Positions 1 to 9,327 of a stretch of 64,000 nt of DNA are shown here, piece after piece. A program made the position numbers and the translations under genes. Origin of the DNA: Cytophagales bacterium UBA2561 (lineage in GTDB: Bacteria > Bacteroidota > Bacteroidia > Cytophagales > Thermoflexibacteraceae); contig DDLX01000033.1 of assembly GCA_002340355.1 (NCBI GenBank), forward strand, positions 105,770 to 169,769, written 5' to 3'. The notes under the pieces are model-generated. The model was not told the origin of the DNA and searched no databases. It saw nothing but the letters and a program-made list of their open reading frames with translations. How positions within the stretch are numbered: position 1 is the stretch's first letter; the number at the start of each line of letters is the position of its first letter.

Positions 1-75
1 AACTTTGCTATTTTGTGTGGCGTACATAAAAACAAATTACTTCATATATTCCTTTTATTCTTAAAAAATTATTAA

Positions 76-522
76 ATGATTATGCCGAAAAAATTACATT
101 TACTCTTATTGGGAATCTTATTGACTTGGGGAAGTTGGAATATTGGGCTCGCCCACTCCATACAAAGCGTAACTGATTTCGAATATACTTCAAAAGAGAT
201 TAAGTTATCTGTTTATAATTTTGAGACTGATATTCAGAGTAATAACTTACTCTTTGAGAATGAGACTTTGAAGATTTCTAAAATTTATCCCAATCCTGCC
301 TCCGAATTCGTGGCTTTTCGTTATCAGTTAAAAGCCTCTGAAACCAATGCCAAAATCATTTTACGAAACGTATTAGGCAAGGAAGTTGGTATATTTAAGT
401 TGGATAGTCATACCGAAAAACTCAGTATTTCTGTTCAGGATTATGTAGCAGGAATGTATTTTTATACTCTTTCCATTGATGGAAAAAACTTAGTTACACG
501 CAAACTTTTAATCAAACATTAA
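76..522 (+). CDS. Small secreted protein with T9SS type A C-terminal sorting domain
   Basis: The N-terminus has a basic start followed by a hydrophobic stretch to about residue 24 and reads as a Sec signal peptide. Residues 29-65 are a short linker without a recognised domain. From about residue 67 (ISKIYPNPAS) to the Lys-rich end (LVTRKLLIKH) the protein matches the Por secretion system sorting domain, the signal that directs Bacteroidota proteins through the outer membrane by type IX secretion. At 148 aa it is almost only signal plus sorting domain, so it may be a truncated cargo protein or a small surface protein. ATG at 76 was chosen; an in-frame ATG at 82 is equally possible. Confidence 0.8.
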   Translation: MIMPKKLHLLLLGILLTWGSWNIGLAHSIQSVTDFEYTSKEIKLSVYNFETDIQSNNLLFENETLKISKIYPNPASEFVAFRYQLKASETNAKIILRNVLGKEVGIFKLDSHTEKLSISVQDYVAGMYFYTLSIDGKNLVTRKLLIKH

Positions 523-590
523 TTTCAATTTTTCTTTAATAATATACAATCAAAAACACAATTTTCTGACCTATGCATTTCTATAACTAA

Positions 591-627
591 AAAACCACGC
601 TCTTCCTTAAAAAGAAACGTGGTTTTT
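591..627. terminator. Hairpin terminator after the T9SS cargo gene
   Basis: AAAACCACG pairs with CGTGGTTTT across an 18-nt loop and a T-run follows on the plus strand. It lies 70 bp after the stop of the secreted-protein gene. Confidence 0.6.
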
Positions 628-663
628 ACTTTTATCTCCTCTCCTACTCTATTTAAATTTCAT

Positions 664-1032
664 AATAATAATTCTATCCCTTTCATGTCTAATGCACCAT
701 CATCAGGATAATATCTAGCTCGATACATACCTGTTTGATTTTTAGCTTCCCATATATATGGAGAATTTTGGGAGTATTAGTAAGGAGTTGTTTCCATCAT
801 TACACTTTGTTCGGCTTTCTTGGTCTGGTTTGTAGGATTTTGGCAACTTTAGCTCATACAAGTCCGCATGAAAACAAAAAAAGAAATTCTTCTGTATTTC
901 ATAAATAAAAATAGGCTTTAAGTATTTTGCTAAAAGCAACCAATGTACAAAATAATATCCCTAAGGAATGCTTTATCAGTCATTTACCACCTCCTGAAAA
1001 CACAAAACATCAACCTCCTGCTTAGAAAGTCA
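664..1032 (-). pseudogene. Decayed endonuclease/exonuclease/phosphatase (EEP) family gene
   Basis: Read on the minus strand, 1030-983 translates to LSKQEVDVLCFQEVVND, which fits the EEP motif (DVLCxQEV) and then hits a stop. A second frame (939-742) continues with GNNSLLILPKFS, similar to the EEP motif 'G..ILSKFPI'. A third piece (about 760-670) reads PYIWEAKNQTGMYRARYYPD. No single frame joins them and there is no start codon. Family membership rests on two short motifs, so this is a moderate call. It lies just downstream of the periplasmic protein gene on the same strand. Confidence 0.45.
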
Positions 1033-1066
1033 ATGTTTTGAGAATTTTTATCTTAGAAGTAAACTA

Positions 1067-1435
1067 CTATATTTCATCCATCTCCTCCATACCTTTCCGA
1101 CCTTTATGTTTCGCACGGCGTTCTTTCTTTAGCTGTTTGTGCTTTGCAAATTGCTCCTCAGTCAAGGTAGCTTTTAATACCTCACGAAACTCCTTCCGAG
1201 CAACTTTAACATTAGCTGTATTTTCCGTTTTTTTCGCTTCTTGTACTTTTTGGATTCGAGTAGTGATAGCAGGTCTAAGTTTGGTTACTTGCTCTTCAGT
1301 CAAGTCCAGTTCTTCGGTCATGCGTGTAATTTGTTTTTCGGCACGCTCCTCAGGTGATTTTTTACTTTTTTTTTGGGCAAAAACACTCGCCGAAGCCAAA
1401 ATACAAAGGGTAAACAATAACGCTAATTTTTTCAT
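1067..1435 (-). CDS. Small Lys/Glu-rich periplasmic protein, Spy/LTXXQ-like
   Basis: A signal peptide (MKKLALLFTLCILASASVFA, cleaved before QKK) is followed by about 100 residues of charged helix. The segment TEELDLTEEQVTKLRP resembles the LTxxQ motif of Spy/CpxP periplasmic chaperones, and a second copy, ATLTEEQFAKHKQL, follows about 50 residues later. A pair of LTxxQ-like motifs in a small helical periplasmic protein is typical of that superfamily. The substrate is unknown. It stands alone, with a long AT-rich region upstream. Confidence 0.6.
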   Translation of the reverse strand: MKKLALLFTLCILASASVFAQKKSKKSPEERAEKQITRMTEELDLTEEQVTKLRPAITTRIQKVQEAKKTENTANVKVARKEFREVLKATLTEEQFAKHKQLKKERRAKHKGRKGMEEMDEI

Positions 1436-1832
1436 TTTGAGAGATTTAATAATCGGAAAAAATTGACTTATAAAATTTTACTTTTACAATCAACCATTTA
1501 CATCATTGATTGTTCGTTTGTTTAAGACGGAACATTGACCTAAAAGTTTAGGAATAGATCAATTTTTATTCAAATGAAAAGTTAATATATTTCAAAGGTT
1601 TAATTCGTAATTATCACATTTTTCAAATTTAATTAATATTCATAAGTAATAAAAATAAGTCTTGATAAACCATAAATGCCTATAAAAAATTATTTAATAT
1701 TAACATTAATAAGTTTTGTTAATATCAATAAAATATTGGTAACTTTAGACTATCTCCCAAAGATTTCTTTTTTTTACAAAGATTCAATCAAAACAAAACT
1801 ATACATATTATAGAACTATTAATTAATTTTTT
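1436..1832. other. AT-rich divergent intergenic region
   Basis: This stretch of 397 bp separates divergent genes. It holds no convincing ORF. Copies of TTAATAT occur around 1690-1730. The only clear signal is the promoter at 1716-1747; no convincing promoter was found for the minus-strand gene. Confidence 0.5.
1716..1747 (+). promoter_or_regulatory. Likely Bacteroidota-type promoter for the 1833 gene
   Basis: TTG at 1716-1718, a 21-bp spacer and TAACTTTA at 1740-1747 match the -33/-7 consensus TTG/TAnnTTTG at all but the last base. This leaves an untranslated leader of about 80 nt. Confidence 0.45.
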
Positions 1833-2261
1833 ATGGAAAATTTAATTAAAGAAACTTCTTACGTTCAACTATTTTATGAGCCTGATAATGAACTAATTAT
1901 TGCACGATGGTTACCTGAAACAAAATATATGAATGGAGATGGACTACGAGAACAATTTTCGATGCTAGGAGACATTGTTGAAATTTATCAGCCTAAACTA
2001 TGGATAGCTGATTTACAACATTTTTTCTTTATGATCACCCCTGAACTACAAAGATGGACTGACCAAAAGGTAGCTAATATTTTTCAGAAACACGGAATGC
2101 AAAAAATGGTAATGCTTTTTCCCAGTGATGTTTTTTTGGAAAGATTAGCTGTGGAAGAATTAACAGAACAGAAACTTTTTTTTACTGCGTGGGAAACTCG
2201 CTTTTTTACTGATGAGACGAAAGCTCGTGAATGGCTTTATGGGGCTAATCCTGAAATATAA
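1833..2261 (+). CDS. Conserved hypothetical protein, 142 aa
   Basis: This is a soluble protein without signal peptide or membrane segment. The pattern of a short N-terminal strand region (YVQLFYEPDNELIIARWLPET), a central segment PKLWIADLQHFFFMITPELQRW and a C-terminal 'FFTDETKAREWLYG' resembles SpoIIAA/STAS-like proteins found in Cytophagales, where the last helix often carries an 'A..WL' motif. That is a family impression only. It is transcribed alone toward miaA, with an inverted repeat between them. Confidence 0.55.
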   Translation: MENLIKETSYVQLFYEPDNELIIARWLPETKYMNGDGLREQFSMLGDIVEIYQPKLWIADLQHFFFMITPELQRWTDQKVANIFQKHGMQKMVMLFPSDVFLERLAVEELTEQKLFFTAWETRFFTDETKAREWLYGANPEI

Positions 2262-2288
2262 ATTCTGAAACGATTTTACTAATTTTGT

Positions 2289-2314
2289 AGTACTGGTACA
2301 TTTCGTCCAGTACT
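2289..2314. repeat. Inverted repeat upstream of miaA
   Basis: AGTACTGG (2289-2296) pairs with CCAGTACT (2307-2314) across 10 nt. No T-run follows, so it is a weak terminator for the 1833 gene or an RNA structure in the miaA leader. Confidence 0.4.
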
Positions 2315-2345
2315 TATATTGTCTTCAAAACTAATTATTTAGTGA

Positions 2346-3275
2346 ATGAATTCTGCTCCACACTCAGAAAATATATTAGTCGTGGTGGTTGGTGCTACGG
2401 CAGTCGGAAAAACGCAATTTTGTATTCAACTGGCACAACACTTCGAGACCGAAATCGTTTCGGCAGATGCTCGACAATTTTATCAAGAAATGAGTATTGG
2501 TACTGCCAAACCTACATCCAAAGAATGCCAACAAACAACTCATCATTTTATTGATTCTCACAGTATTCACTCTCTTTTTAGTACAGGAAAATATGAAAAG
2601 GAAGCCCTTCAGAAAATTGATGAATTATTCCAAAAAAAGTCACTTGTTCTATTGACAGGAGGTTCAGGATTATACATTCGAGCAGTGTGCGAAGGATTAG
2701 ACAAAATGCCTGAAATATCGCCACAATTACGAGAAACTTTGAACCAAAAACTCAAAGCCGAAGGACTCGAATCTTTGACACAAGAACTCCAAAATCTTGA
2801 TCCTGATTACTACCAACAAGTCGATTTACAAAACCCCCAACGGGTAATTCGGGCTTTGGAAGTTTGCCTGACAACTGGCTTGCCTTATTCTCACTTTCGT
2901 AAGACCAAGCCTAAAAAACGTCCTTTCCAAATCCTTAAAATTGGACTTCATGAAGACCGAGAAATTTTATATCAACGTATCAATCAACGAGCGGATAAAA
3001 TGTTAGATAGGGGATTATTTGAGGAAGTCCAAAAATTATATCCTTTTCGAGAGCTAAATGCCTTACAAACCGTAGGTTATTCCGAATTCTTTAATTATTT
3101 AGATGAAAAATACGATTGGGACGAAGCGGTACGATTATTCAAACGCAATACCCGCCGTTATGCCAAGCGACAAATGACATGGTTCAAAAAAGATACAGAA
3201 ATCACTTGGTTTAAGCCTTCTGATATAGAAGAAGTTATCCATTTTATTACCAAATCAATCTCAAATAAAGCCTAA
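2346..3275 (+). CDS. miaA: tRNA dimethylallyltransferase MiaA
   Basis: MiaA transfers a dimethylallyl group to N6 of A37 in tRNAs that read UNN codons. The P-loop GATAVGKT lies at residues 17-24, followed by the family motif SADARQFYQEMSIGTAKP and the 'TGGSGLYIRAV' loop. The C-terminal part has 'NTRRYAKRQMTWFK', which contacts the tRNA. The length of 309 aa is normal. The next gene begins 4 nt after the stop, so the two are co-transcribed. Confidence 0.95.
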   Translation: MNSAPHSENILVVVVGATAVGKTQFCIQLAQHFETEIVSADARQFYQEMSIGTAKPTSKECQQTTHHFIDSHSIHSLFSTGKYEKEALQKIDELFQKKSLVLLTGGSGLYIRAVCEGLDKMPEISPQLRETLNQKLKAEGLESLTQELQNLDPDYYQQVDLQNPQRVIRALEVCLTTGLPYSHFRKTKPKKRPFQILKIGLHEDREILYQRINQRADKMLDRGLFEEVQKLYPFRELNALQTVGYSEFFNYLDEKYDWDEAVRLFKRNTRRYAKRQMTWFKKDTEITWFKPSDIEEVIHFITKSISNKA

Positions 3276-3279
3276 AATT

Positions 3280-3585
3280 ATGGTGATTTATAATGTTACA
3301 ATTAACGTAGATGTGAACATTCAGGAAGACTGGCTCAATTGGATGAAAAAAGAACATATTCCTGATGTGTTGAATACTGGAAAATTCCAAGGATACCGAA
3401 TGTTACGAGTGGTCAATCGTTCGGCAGGTGAGGAAGGTGTAACTTATGCGGTACAATATTTTTGCGAAAATTTACGAAAATTACAAGAATATCAGGCACA
3501 TTATGCCCAACTCCTGCAACAAAAACATCAAGACAAATACGGTACTCAGGTGATGGCATTCCGAACGATTCTAGAAGATGTTTAA
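3280..3585 (+). CDS. DUF4286 family protein
   Basis: This 101-aa soluble protein starts MVIYNVTINVDVNIQEDWLNW and contains 'HIPDVLNTGKFQGYRMLRV', the typical pattern of the DUF4286 dimeric alpha/beta-barrel-like family common in Bacteroidota. It sits 4 nt behind miaA. Its biochemical role is not known. A strong hairpin terminator follows directly. Confidence 0.8.
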   Translation: MVIYNVTINVDVNIQEDWLNWMKKEHIPDVLNTGKFQGYRMLRVVNRSAGEEGVTYAVQYFCENLRKLQEYQAHYAQLLQQKHQDKYGTQVMAFRTILEDV

Positions 3586-3589
3586 GTAT

Positions 3590-3630
3590 ATTTCATAGGA
3601 TAGAATTTATGAAAATCTACCCTATGAAAT
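3590..3630. terminator. Bidirectional terminator between convergent genes
   Basis: ATTTCATAGG pairs with CCTATGAAAT over a 21-nt loop. It lies between the plus-strand miaA operon and the minus-strand AAA gene. Confidence 0.6.
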
Positions 3631-3650
3631 GTATAAGTTTTCAATGATTT

Positions 3651-4820
3651 TTACCGAAAGCCAATTTTTTTTCCGTTATTTTTATAACTACTCAGGTCTT
3701 CACTCAAAGGATCATTGAAAATTTGTGCCAATGTTACTTCCTTATCAAACTCCCGATTCAAGTCTTTCATTTTTGCAATTTCATTCGCTCGTTCGGGTGG
3801 AATTTTTGTGAATTTATGAATTCCCAGTAAACGCCCTTCTCGAAGCAACGCTTTATCTAAATTCTGAATATCTGTATTAAAAGTACAAATAATTTTAAGG
3901 TTCAATACATCCGAAAGTAACCCATCTGTTACATTCAATAAGTTGGAAATCATAGACTTATCAGTATCTGCTTTTTCCCGACTTTGTACTGTTTCCTCAG
4001 ACTCTTCGATAATCAAAATTGAATTTTTATAATCCGCCAAAAAAGTAATTAGGTCAGGAGCAGTAATTTCTCGAAGTGAGGCAGCAGGGTAAAAAATGAA
4101 ATTTGTTCCATATTCCGTTTGGTTAATCAAATAACGGATATAATTGGTTTTTCCACTTCCTGTTACACCATGAAAAATAAAAAGTCCTGATTTGTCTTTT
4201 TGATGTACCATTTCGAGCAATTGCTCATGTTTTTGAGAAAACCCCATTCCATAGTACAAGTCCAAATCAGGAATTTCAACTTTTCGTAAAATGCGGTGTT
4301 TAAGCGTCAAATCTCCAAATGGAGAACGCCCTACAATACTAATATATCGTTTTTCATCTTGATGTTTAACCGTACAATTAGCGGCAATCTTGAAAATTTT
4401 CATCAGAAAATCAGCATCAATATCTTCAGTGGCTACTAATGTATTTAACAGAAACTCAACATTTTGTAAGTCATCAATCCCACTTTGTTCAATATTGATA
4501 ATAATTTTCTCGTCATACAAAAATAAATACCAATCCAAATGATATTTATTTTCTTTTTTGTTATAGGAAATTGCTCTTTTGTACAAATCATTGACGGGAA
4601 TTCCTTCTTCTTGTAGTGCTTCCTGAAACCGATTGAGATTCACAAGCTCATTTCGTTCAAAAAATTCACGAACTCGAAATTCGATAGGACGCTGTTGAAA
4701 TTTATTAATCAAGTAAGCTGTTGCATCAAAATAATCATCCTCAAAAACTTTGTAAGTTCCTAGTAATGAATTTGTTTTAGAATTTATTTCGTAAGTCGCA
4801 TCTTTTATCATTGGGTGCAT
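3651..4820 (-). CDS. AAA family ATPase
   Basis: The N-terminal 200 residues are an uncharacterised domain. The AAA module follows, with Walker A GVTGSGKT, Walker B SILIIEESEE, a sensor-1-like segment 'LKIICTFNTD' and an arginine segment 'ALLREGRLLG'. This arrangement resembles BCS1/CDC48-type AAA proteins that thread or unfold partners. There are no membrane segments. It stands alone. The substrate cannot be told from sequence; a DNA-processing role would be a guess. Confidence 0.75.
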   Translation of the reverse strand: MHPMIKDATYEINSKTNSLLGTYKVFEDDYFDATAYLINKFQQRPIEFRVREFFERNELVNLNRFQEALQEEGIPVNDLYKRAISYNKKENKYHLDWYLFLYDEKIIINIEQSGIDDLQNVEFLLNTLVATEDIDADFLMKIFKIAANCTVKHQDEKRYISIVGRSPFGDLTLKHRILRKVEIPDLDLYYGMGFSQKHEQLLEMVHQKDKSGLFIFHGVTGSGKTNYIRYLINQTEYGTNFIFYPAASLREITAPDLITFLADYKNSILIIEESEETVQSREKADTDKSMISNLLNVTDGLLSDVLNLKIICTFNTDIQNLDKALLREGRLLGIHKFTKIPPERANEIAKMKDLNREFDKEVTLAQIFNDPLSEDLSSYKNNGKKIGFR

Positions 4821-4986
4821 TTGTTAGATTCGAGTGTCTATATTTAAGCCATAATCTATTTCCAAAATAGAAACAGAGGTTTTGTTTGAACGTGTTTTTT
4901 GCATTAAAGTTTAAGTTTACAAGTTTACGGGAAAAAACTGAAAATGCCCAATCTATATTCCACTCAGTTTTGGTTTGAGATGAAAT

Positions 4987-6456
4987 TTATTTTGGATAAT
5001 TTACAACATATACCGTATCAGCTTTTAGCTTCACTTTGAGATAGGAGCTAATACGCTTCTGGATGGCTGGGAGTTGATAAGGACTAATCTCAGGTTTCCA
5101 TGCCACAATTGCCGCATAACTTAGTCGGTTGGTACTATCAAAAGTGGTTAGTGTTGTTTTTCCTACGGCAAATTTTTCCAGCTCAGGATATAGGGCTTTA
5201 ATTTCAGATTTAATCTGGAGGAAAGGAATACTATCCGCCGTTAGTAGCTGAAGCTCATGACGAAGACTATCTAATTCAGAATTTTTTCGCTGCATTTTTT
5301 TGGCATTCACATTCTCTAATTTATCCATTCGATCTTTTAATTTTGCCAAACGGGTTTGGATTTTTTTGCGCTCTTCATCGGGTTTGACTTGTGAAGAATT
5401 CAGGGTAATCTTAGAGGCATCAGGTGCAATAAATTTGAGTAACCACCAACCATAATCCAATTGCTCTACTAATTTAATTTCTAATTTCTTAACCGAATCG
5501 GCATCAATATATTCCCCAAAATAATACACTTTTAAAGTTGCCAGACTATCACTTACAGAAGTATGTTCCCATTCCCAAGTCGTTCCTTTTTCTACGTCTT
5601 TGTGAATATTTTGAGCAATAAACTCCTTCACTAATGCGCCTTCTCGTGCTTCCCACAGTTTTTTAACCATAAAAATGATACTGGGCAGGAGTAAAAAGCT
5701 TATAAAAAACAAAATCACCACCCGACTTTTGCGATAAACCGATTTATTTTCTTCGGTTTCCATGTTGATTTGTGGAAATTTTAACCAACGCACAATAATG
5801 TAAGTTGATGCGCTAATCAAAAGAGCATTAATTCCGAATAAATAAAATGCTCCACCAAATACTTCCCAACGCCCTGTTGCCAAACCAAATCCAGAGGTAC
5901 AAAGTGGAGGCATCAAAGCAGTAGCAATCGCTACGCCTGGTATTGGGTTTGATTTTTCGGTACGAGAACCTGCAATAATTCCTGCTAAACCTCCAAAAAA
6001 GGCAACTCCTGCATCTAATAAAGTTGGCTCAGTGCGTCCTTGCATTTCAGGAGTATATTCACCAAAAGGTGTTAAGTGAAAATATAACCAACTGACAAAC
6101 AGACTTAAACCGATGGCAATTGCAAAATTTTTCATCGATTTGATTAAGTATTCACGGTCATTGATTCCCATACAAAGCCCCAAGCCCAAAATAGGAGACA
6201 TCAACGGCGAAATCAACATTGCTCCGATAATTACAGCTGGCGAATTGGTATCCAAACCAATACAAGCAATAATCGAAGAACAAATCAACATCCACAGATT
6301 TGAGCCTTCCAAAACCACTCCGCTTCGAATACTGTTAATCGTTCCATCTATATCCGTATCATCAGCTAAATGAGTGATTTTGAAGAGGAAATGTTTTAAG
6401 AATTCCCAAACATCTTCCCGAAAAATGGTAATAATTTTGTTTAAAATAGTTCGCAT
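4987..6456 (-). CDS. DUF389 multi-pass membrane protein
   Basis: The start was set at 6456 (MRTILNKIITIF), because upstream codons to 6525 look non-coding. The central 200 residues hold about six membrane segments with the DUF389 signatures SPAVIIGAMLISPLMSPI, 'AGIIAGSRTEK' and 'PGVAIATALMPPLCTSG'. The C-terminal 200 residues are soluble, with a coiled-coil stretch (KIQTRLAKLKDRMDKLE) and a domain rich in beta strands. The family is widespread but the transported or sensed molecule is unknown. Confidence 0.85.
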   Translation of the reverse strand: MRTILNKIITIFREDVWEFLKHFLFKITHLADDTDIDGTINSIRSGVVLEGSNLWMLICSSIIACIGLDTNSPAVIIGAMLISPLMSPILGLGLCMGINDREYLIKSMKNFAIAIGLSLFVSWLYFHLTPFGEYTPEMQGRTEPTLLDAGVAFFGGLAGIIAGSRTEKSNPIPGVAIATALMPPLCTSGFGLATGRWEVFGGAFYLFGINALLISASTYIIVRWLKFPQINMETEENKSVYRKSRVVILFFISFLLLPSIIFMVKKLWEAREGALVKEFIAQNIHKDVEKGTTWEWEHTSVSDSLATLKVYYFGEYIDADSVKKLEIKLVEQLDYGWWLLKFIAPDASKITLNSSQVKPDEERKKIQTRLAKLKDRMDKLENVNAKKMQRKNSELDSLRHELQLLTADSIPFLQIKSEIKALYPELEKFAVGKTTLTTFDSTNRLSYAAIVAWKPEISPYQLPAIQKRISSYLKVKLKADTVYVVNYPK

Positions 6457-6656
6457 AGAGGCTCTATTATGTAAAAAAACAAATTTTGGATTACATAAAA
6501 CTGATAAACAGTTTAATCCATACACAAATCATTGATTATAAAAATATTATGAATAATATTTCTGTTAGTGTTACTGCACTAAAAGCATAAACAAAGATAA
6601 AAAAACAAACCTCCAAAAAGAACCTTATTTCATCACTTTGTAAACCAGTTTATATT

Positions 6657-7095
6657 CTAATAGACTTCTGAAAGTTTGAATCTTACACCTAGGGTCATTA
6701 CGCAAGTTTGGTCTGCCGAATCATAAATTTTTACAATCCAGTCGGTTTTGCCTTTTCTTAAAAATTGTTCAGTTTTATAATTTCCCTATAAAATCAAAAG
6801 GTATTCTTTGAGGCTTTCTAAACTTTGATAATAGGCTTTTTTTCGTTGCCGTTTTTTTTCTGGGTTGAAGGGGATAAAATTTCAATAATGGATTTTGGAT
6901 TCGTCACTCACAGTTACGGCTAAATCAGAAACATAAAAATAACCTAAATATTTTCTGGAAATCTCAATATCATTCACGTAATAGTCATAAAGTAGATTGA
7001 TTTTTTGCGACAATAAAAAATTCAATTGACGCAAAATTTGCTTATGATTACAAAGATGACTTTGGTATAAAAAATTGGGTTTAAAAATCGTCTAA
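6657..7095 (-). pseudogene. Decayed Uma2 (DUF820) family endonuclease gene
   Basis: The 780-bp gap before fbp holds the remains of a minus-strand gene in several frames. One frame reads YVSDLAVTVSDESKIHY, the next RKKAYYQSLESLKEYLL, and the last 'KTDWIVKIYDSADQTC' up to 'FKLSEVY' with a stop at 6657-6659. These match, in order, the conserved parts of Uma2 proteins, which have a PD-(D/E)XK fold. Stops and frameshifts separate them, so the gene is dead. Confidence 0.65.
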
Positions 7096-7237
7096 ATAAA
7101 AAGCATTGAGAAGAACTACGGGAAGTTAATTTAGATGATTTGTGTAACAAAACCATAAAATTGATTAATATAACAAAACAAATAAAATTCAAAAAATTTG
7201 ATTATCAATAAATTAGATAGGCTTAAAAAATAAGAAT

Positions 7238-7268
7238 TTGAAAAGTTAGGACGCATTCCGTACTTTTA
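7238..7268 (+). promoter_or_regulatory. Likely promoter for fbp
   Basis: TTG at 7238-7240, a 20-bp spacer and TACTTTTA at 7261-7268 fit the Bacteroidota consensus except for the final base. The start codon is 41 bp further on. Confidence 0.5.
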
Positions 7269-7309
7269 GGGCTTAGTCAAAATACGCAGTAGATAACGCA
7301 GTAGATTTT

Positions 7310-9271
7310 ATGAATGACCTTGATTTAAGATACTTCGGATTATTAGCCCAAAAATTCCCTACGGTAGCCGCAGCAACCACCGAAATCATTAACCTTCAGG
7401 CAATTTTAAATTTGCCCAAAGGCTCAGAACACTTTCTGAGTGATATTCATGGGGAATCAGAAGCTTTCTCACACGTTATGCGGAATGCTTCGGGGATTAT
7501 CCGTAAAAAAATTGATGATGTATTTGGTGATACACTTTCCCAGCCCGAAAAACGAAAACTTGCCACTCTAATTTATTATCCACAAGAGAAACTTAAACAC
7601 GAAGCAAGCATACAAGTTAATTTTGAGGCATGGCTTGAAGAATCCATTTATCGTATGATTCGAGTCGCTAAAAATATCGTTTCCAAATATACTCGTTCTA
7701 AAGTCAGAAAAGCATTAAATCCTGACTTTCAATATATTATTGAAGAACTTCTGCAAGAACGTCACAATCACTTTAATAAACAGAAATATTATCAAGAGAT
7801 TGTAAGCACGATTTTGGAACTTGACCGAGGACGAGAATTTATTACTGCCTTATCCGAATTAATTCGCCGTTTGGCAGTCGATAGGTTACATATTATTGGG
7901 GATATTTATGACCGAGGTCCTGGAGCAGAGAAAATTATGGATGAACTCATTAAACACCATTCGGTAGATATTCAGTGGGGAAACCATGATATGATTTGGA
8001 TGGGGGCAGCAGTAGGTTCAGAGGCTTGTATGGCAAATGCCATTCGGATTGCATTGCGTTATGGACATACCAATACATTAGAAGTAGGTTATGGTATTAA
8101 TTTATTACCATTAGCTACTTTAGCTTTAGATTTTTATGCAGATGAAGAAAATCCGAAATTTACGCCTAAAAATGAAGCTAAAAATGCCTATCTCGGACGA
8201 GAAGTTCGACTAAAACGAGCTATGCACAAAGCTATTACGATCTTACAATTCAAATTAGAAGGACAGGCAATTCAGCGTAATCCTGACTTTGAAATGGAAG
8301 ATCGTCTGTTATTAGATAAAATCAATTTTGAGAATTATACCGTTACGATTGGTGATGCGGTTTACCCTTTGAATGATGGTAATTTCAGTACGATTGATCC
8401 TAAAAATCCTTATGAACTTTCAGAACGAGAAGCCGAAACTATTGCTCAGTTACGAAATGCTTTTATGAAGAGTGAAAAACTCCAAAAGCATGCTCGTTTT
8501 CTATTCGAAAAAGGGTCAATGTACTTAACATATAACTCAAACTTATTGCTACATGGTTGTGTCCCCCTAACAAAAGAGGGTGATTTTGAGGCTTTTAAAT
8601 ATAATGGGGAAGTAGCCAAAGGAAAATCATTGACGTTTTTATTTGATAAATATGTTCGACAAGCCTATGCAGATAAGAAACGTCCAAATAGCCATGCGGG
8701 TCGGGATATGATGTGGTATTTATGGTGTGGAGCAAAATCGCCTATTTTTGGGAAAGACCAAATGACGACTTTTGAGCGGTATTTTATAAATGATAAACTC
8801 ACGCATAAAGAACATAAGAATGCCTATTTCAACCTTCGAGATGATGAAACTACTTGTCGTAAAATTCTCAAGGAATTTGATTTAGACCCAGACACAGCTC
8901 ATATTTTTAATGGACATGTTCCTGTAGCGGTTGTAGCAGGCGAAAATCCACTCAAGGCAGGCGGAAAACTTTTGGTCATTGATGGAGGGTTCTCTAAAGC
9001 TTATCAATCCAAAACAGGAATTGCAGGTTATACGTTAATTAGTAATTCGTATGGTTTACAATTAGTGGCTCATGAAGCCTTCGAATCACGCAAAAAAGCC
9101 ATCGAAGAGGAACAAGATATCCATTCTTCACGCACTATTTTGGAAGAAACAGGCTATCGAATTCGTATTAAAGATACCGATACAGGAGTGGAATTGACAC
9201 AACAAATCGAAGAACTCAAGACCTTACTAAATCTCTATCGAGAGGGGGTTGTGAAGGAACATACTAATTAG
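7310..9271 (+). CDS. fbp: Fructose-1,6-bisphosphatase, class III
   Basis: This gluconeogenic enzyme converts fructose-1,6-bisphosphate to fructose-6-phosphate. It is the long (653 aa) class III type, a calcineurin-like metallophosphatase found in Firmicutes and many Bacteroidota. Visible motifs are LSDIHGESEAF, GDIYDRGPG, 'WGNHDMIWMG' and a C-terminal 'FNGHVPV'. The length fits the family. It is monocistronic and is followed by a perfect terminator. Confidence 0.95.
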   Translation: MNDLDLRYFGLLAQKFPTVAAATTEIINLQAILNLPKGSEHFLSDIHGESEAFSHVMRNASGIIRKKIDDVFGDTLSQPEKRKLATLIYYPQEKLKHEASIQVNFEAWLEESIYRMIRVAKNIVSKYTRSKVRKALNPDFQYIIEELLQERHNHFNKQKYYQEIVSTILELDRGREFITALSELIRRLAVDRLHIIGDIYDRGPGAEKIMDELIKHHSVDIQWGNHDMIWMGAAVGSEACMANAIRIALRYGHTNTLEVGYGINLLPLATLALDFYADEENPKFTPKNEAKNAYLGREVRLKRAMHKAITILQFKLEGQAIQRNPDFEMEDRLLLDKINFENYTVTIGDAVYPLNDGNFSTIDPKNPYELSEREAETIAQLRNAFMKSEKLQKHARFLFEKGSMYLTYNSNLLLHGCVPLTKEGDFEAFKYNGEVAKGKSLTFLFDKYVRQAYADKKRPNSHAGRDMMWYLWCGAKSPIFGKDQMTTFERYFINDKLTHKEHKNAYFNLRDDETTCRKILKEFDLDPDTAHIFNGHVPVAVVAGENPLKAGGKLLVIDGGFSKAYQSKTGIAGYTLISNSYGLQLVAHEAFESRKKAIEEEQDIHSSRTILEETGYRIRIKDTDTGVELTQQIEELKTLLNLYREGVVKEHTN

Positions 9272-9284
9272 TTTTAAACATTGT

Positions 9285-9327
9285 TTTTGAACCTATCAAA
9301 AAAATAAAAAATTTGATAGGTTCAAAA
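9285..9327. terminator. Perfect bidirectional terminator after fbp
   Basis: Two 16-bp arms (TTTTGAACCTATCAAA and its exact complement) flank an A-rich 11-nt loop, with T-runs on both strands. Confidence 0.8.

Noticed and set aside
3651..4820. AAA ATPase at 3.6-4.8 kb as part of a defence system
   Set aside because: It stands alone between terminators without a nuclease or other effector partner.
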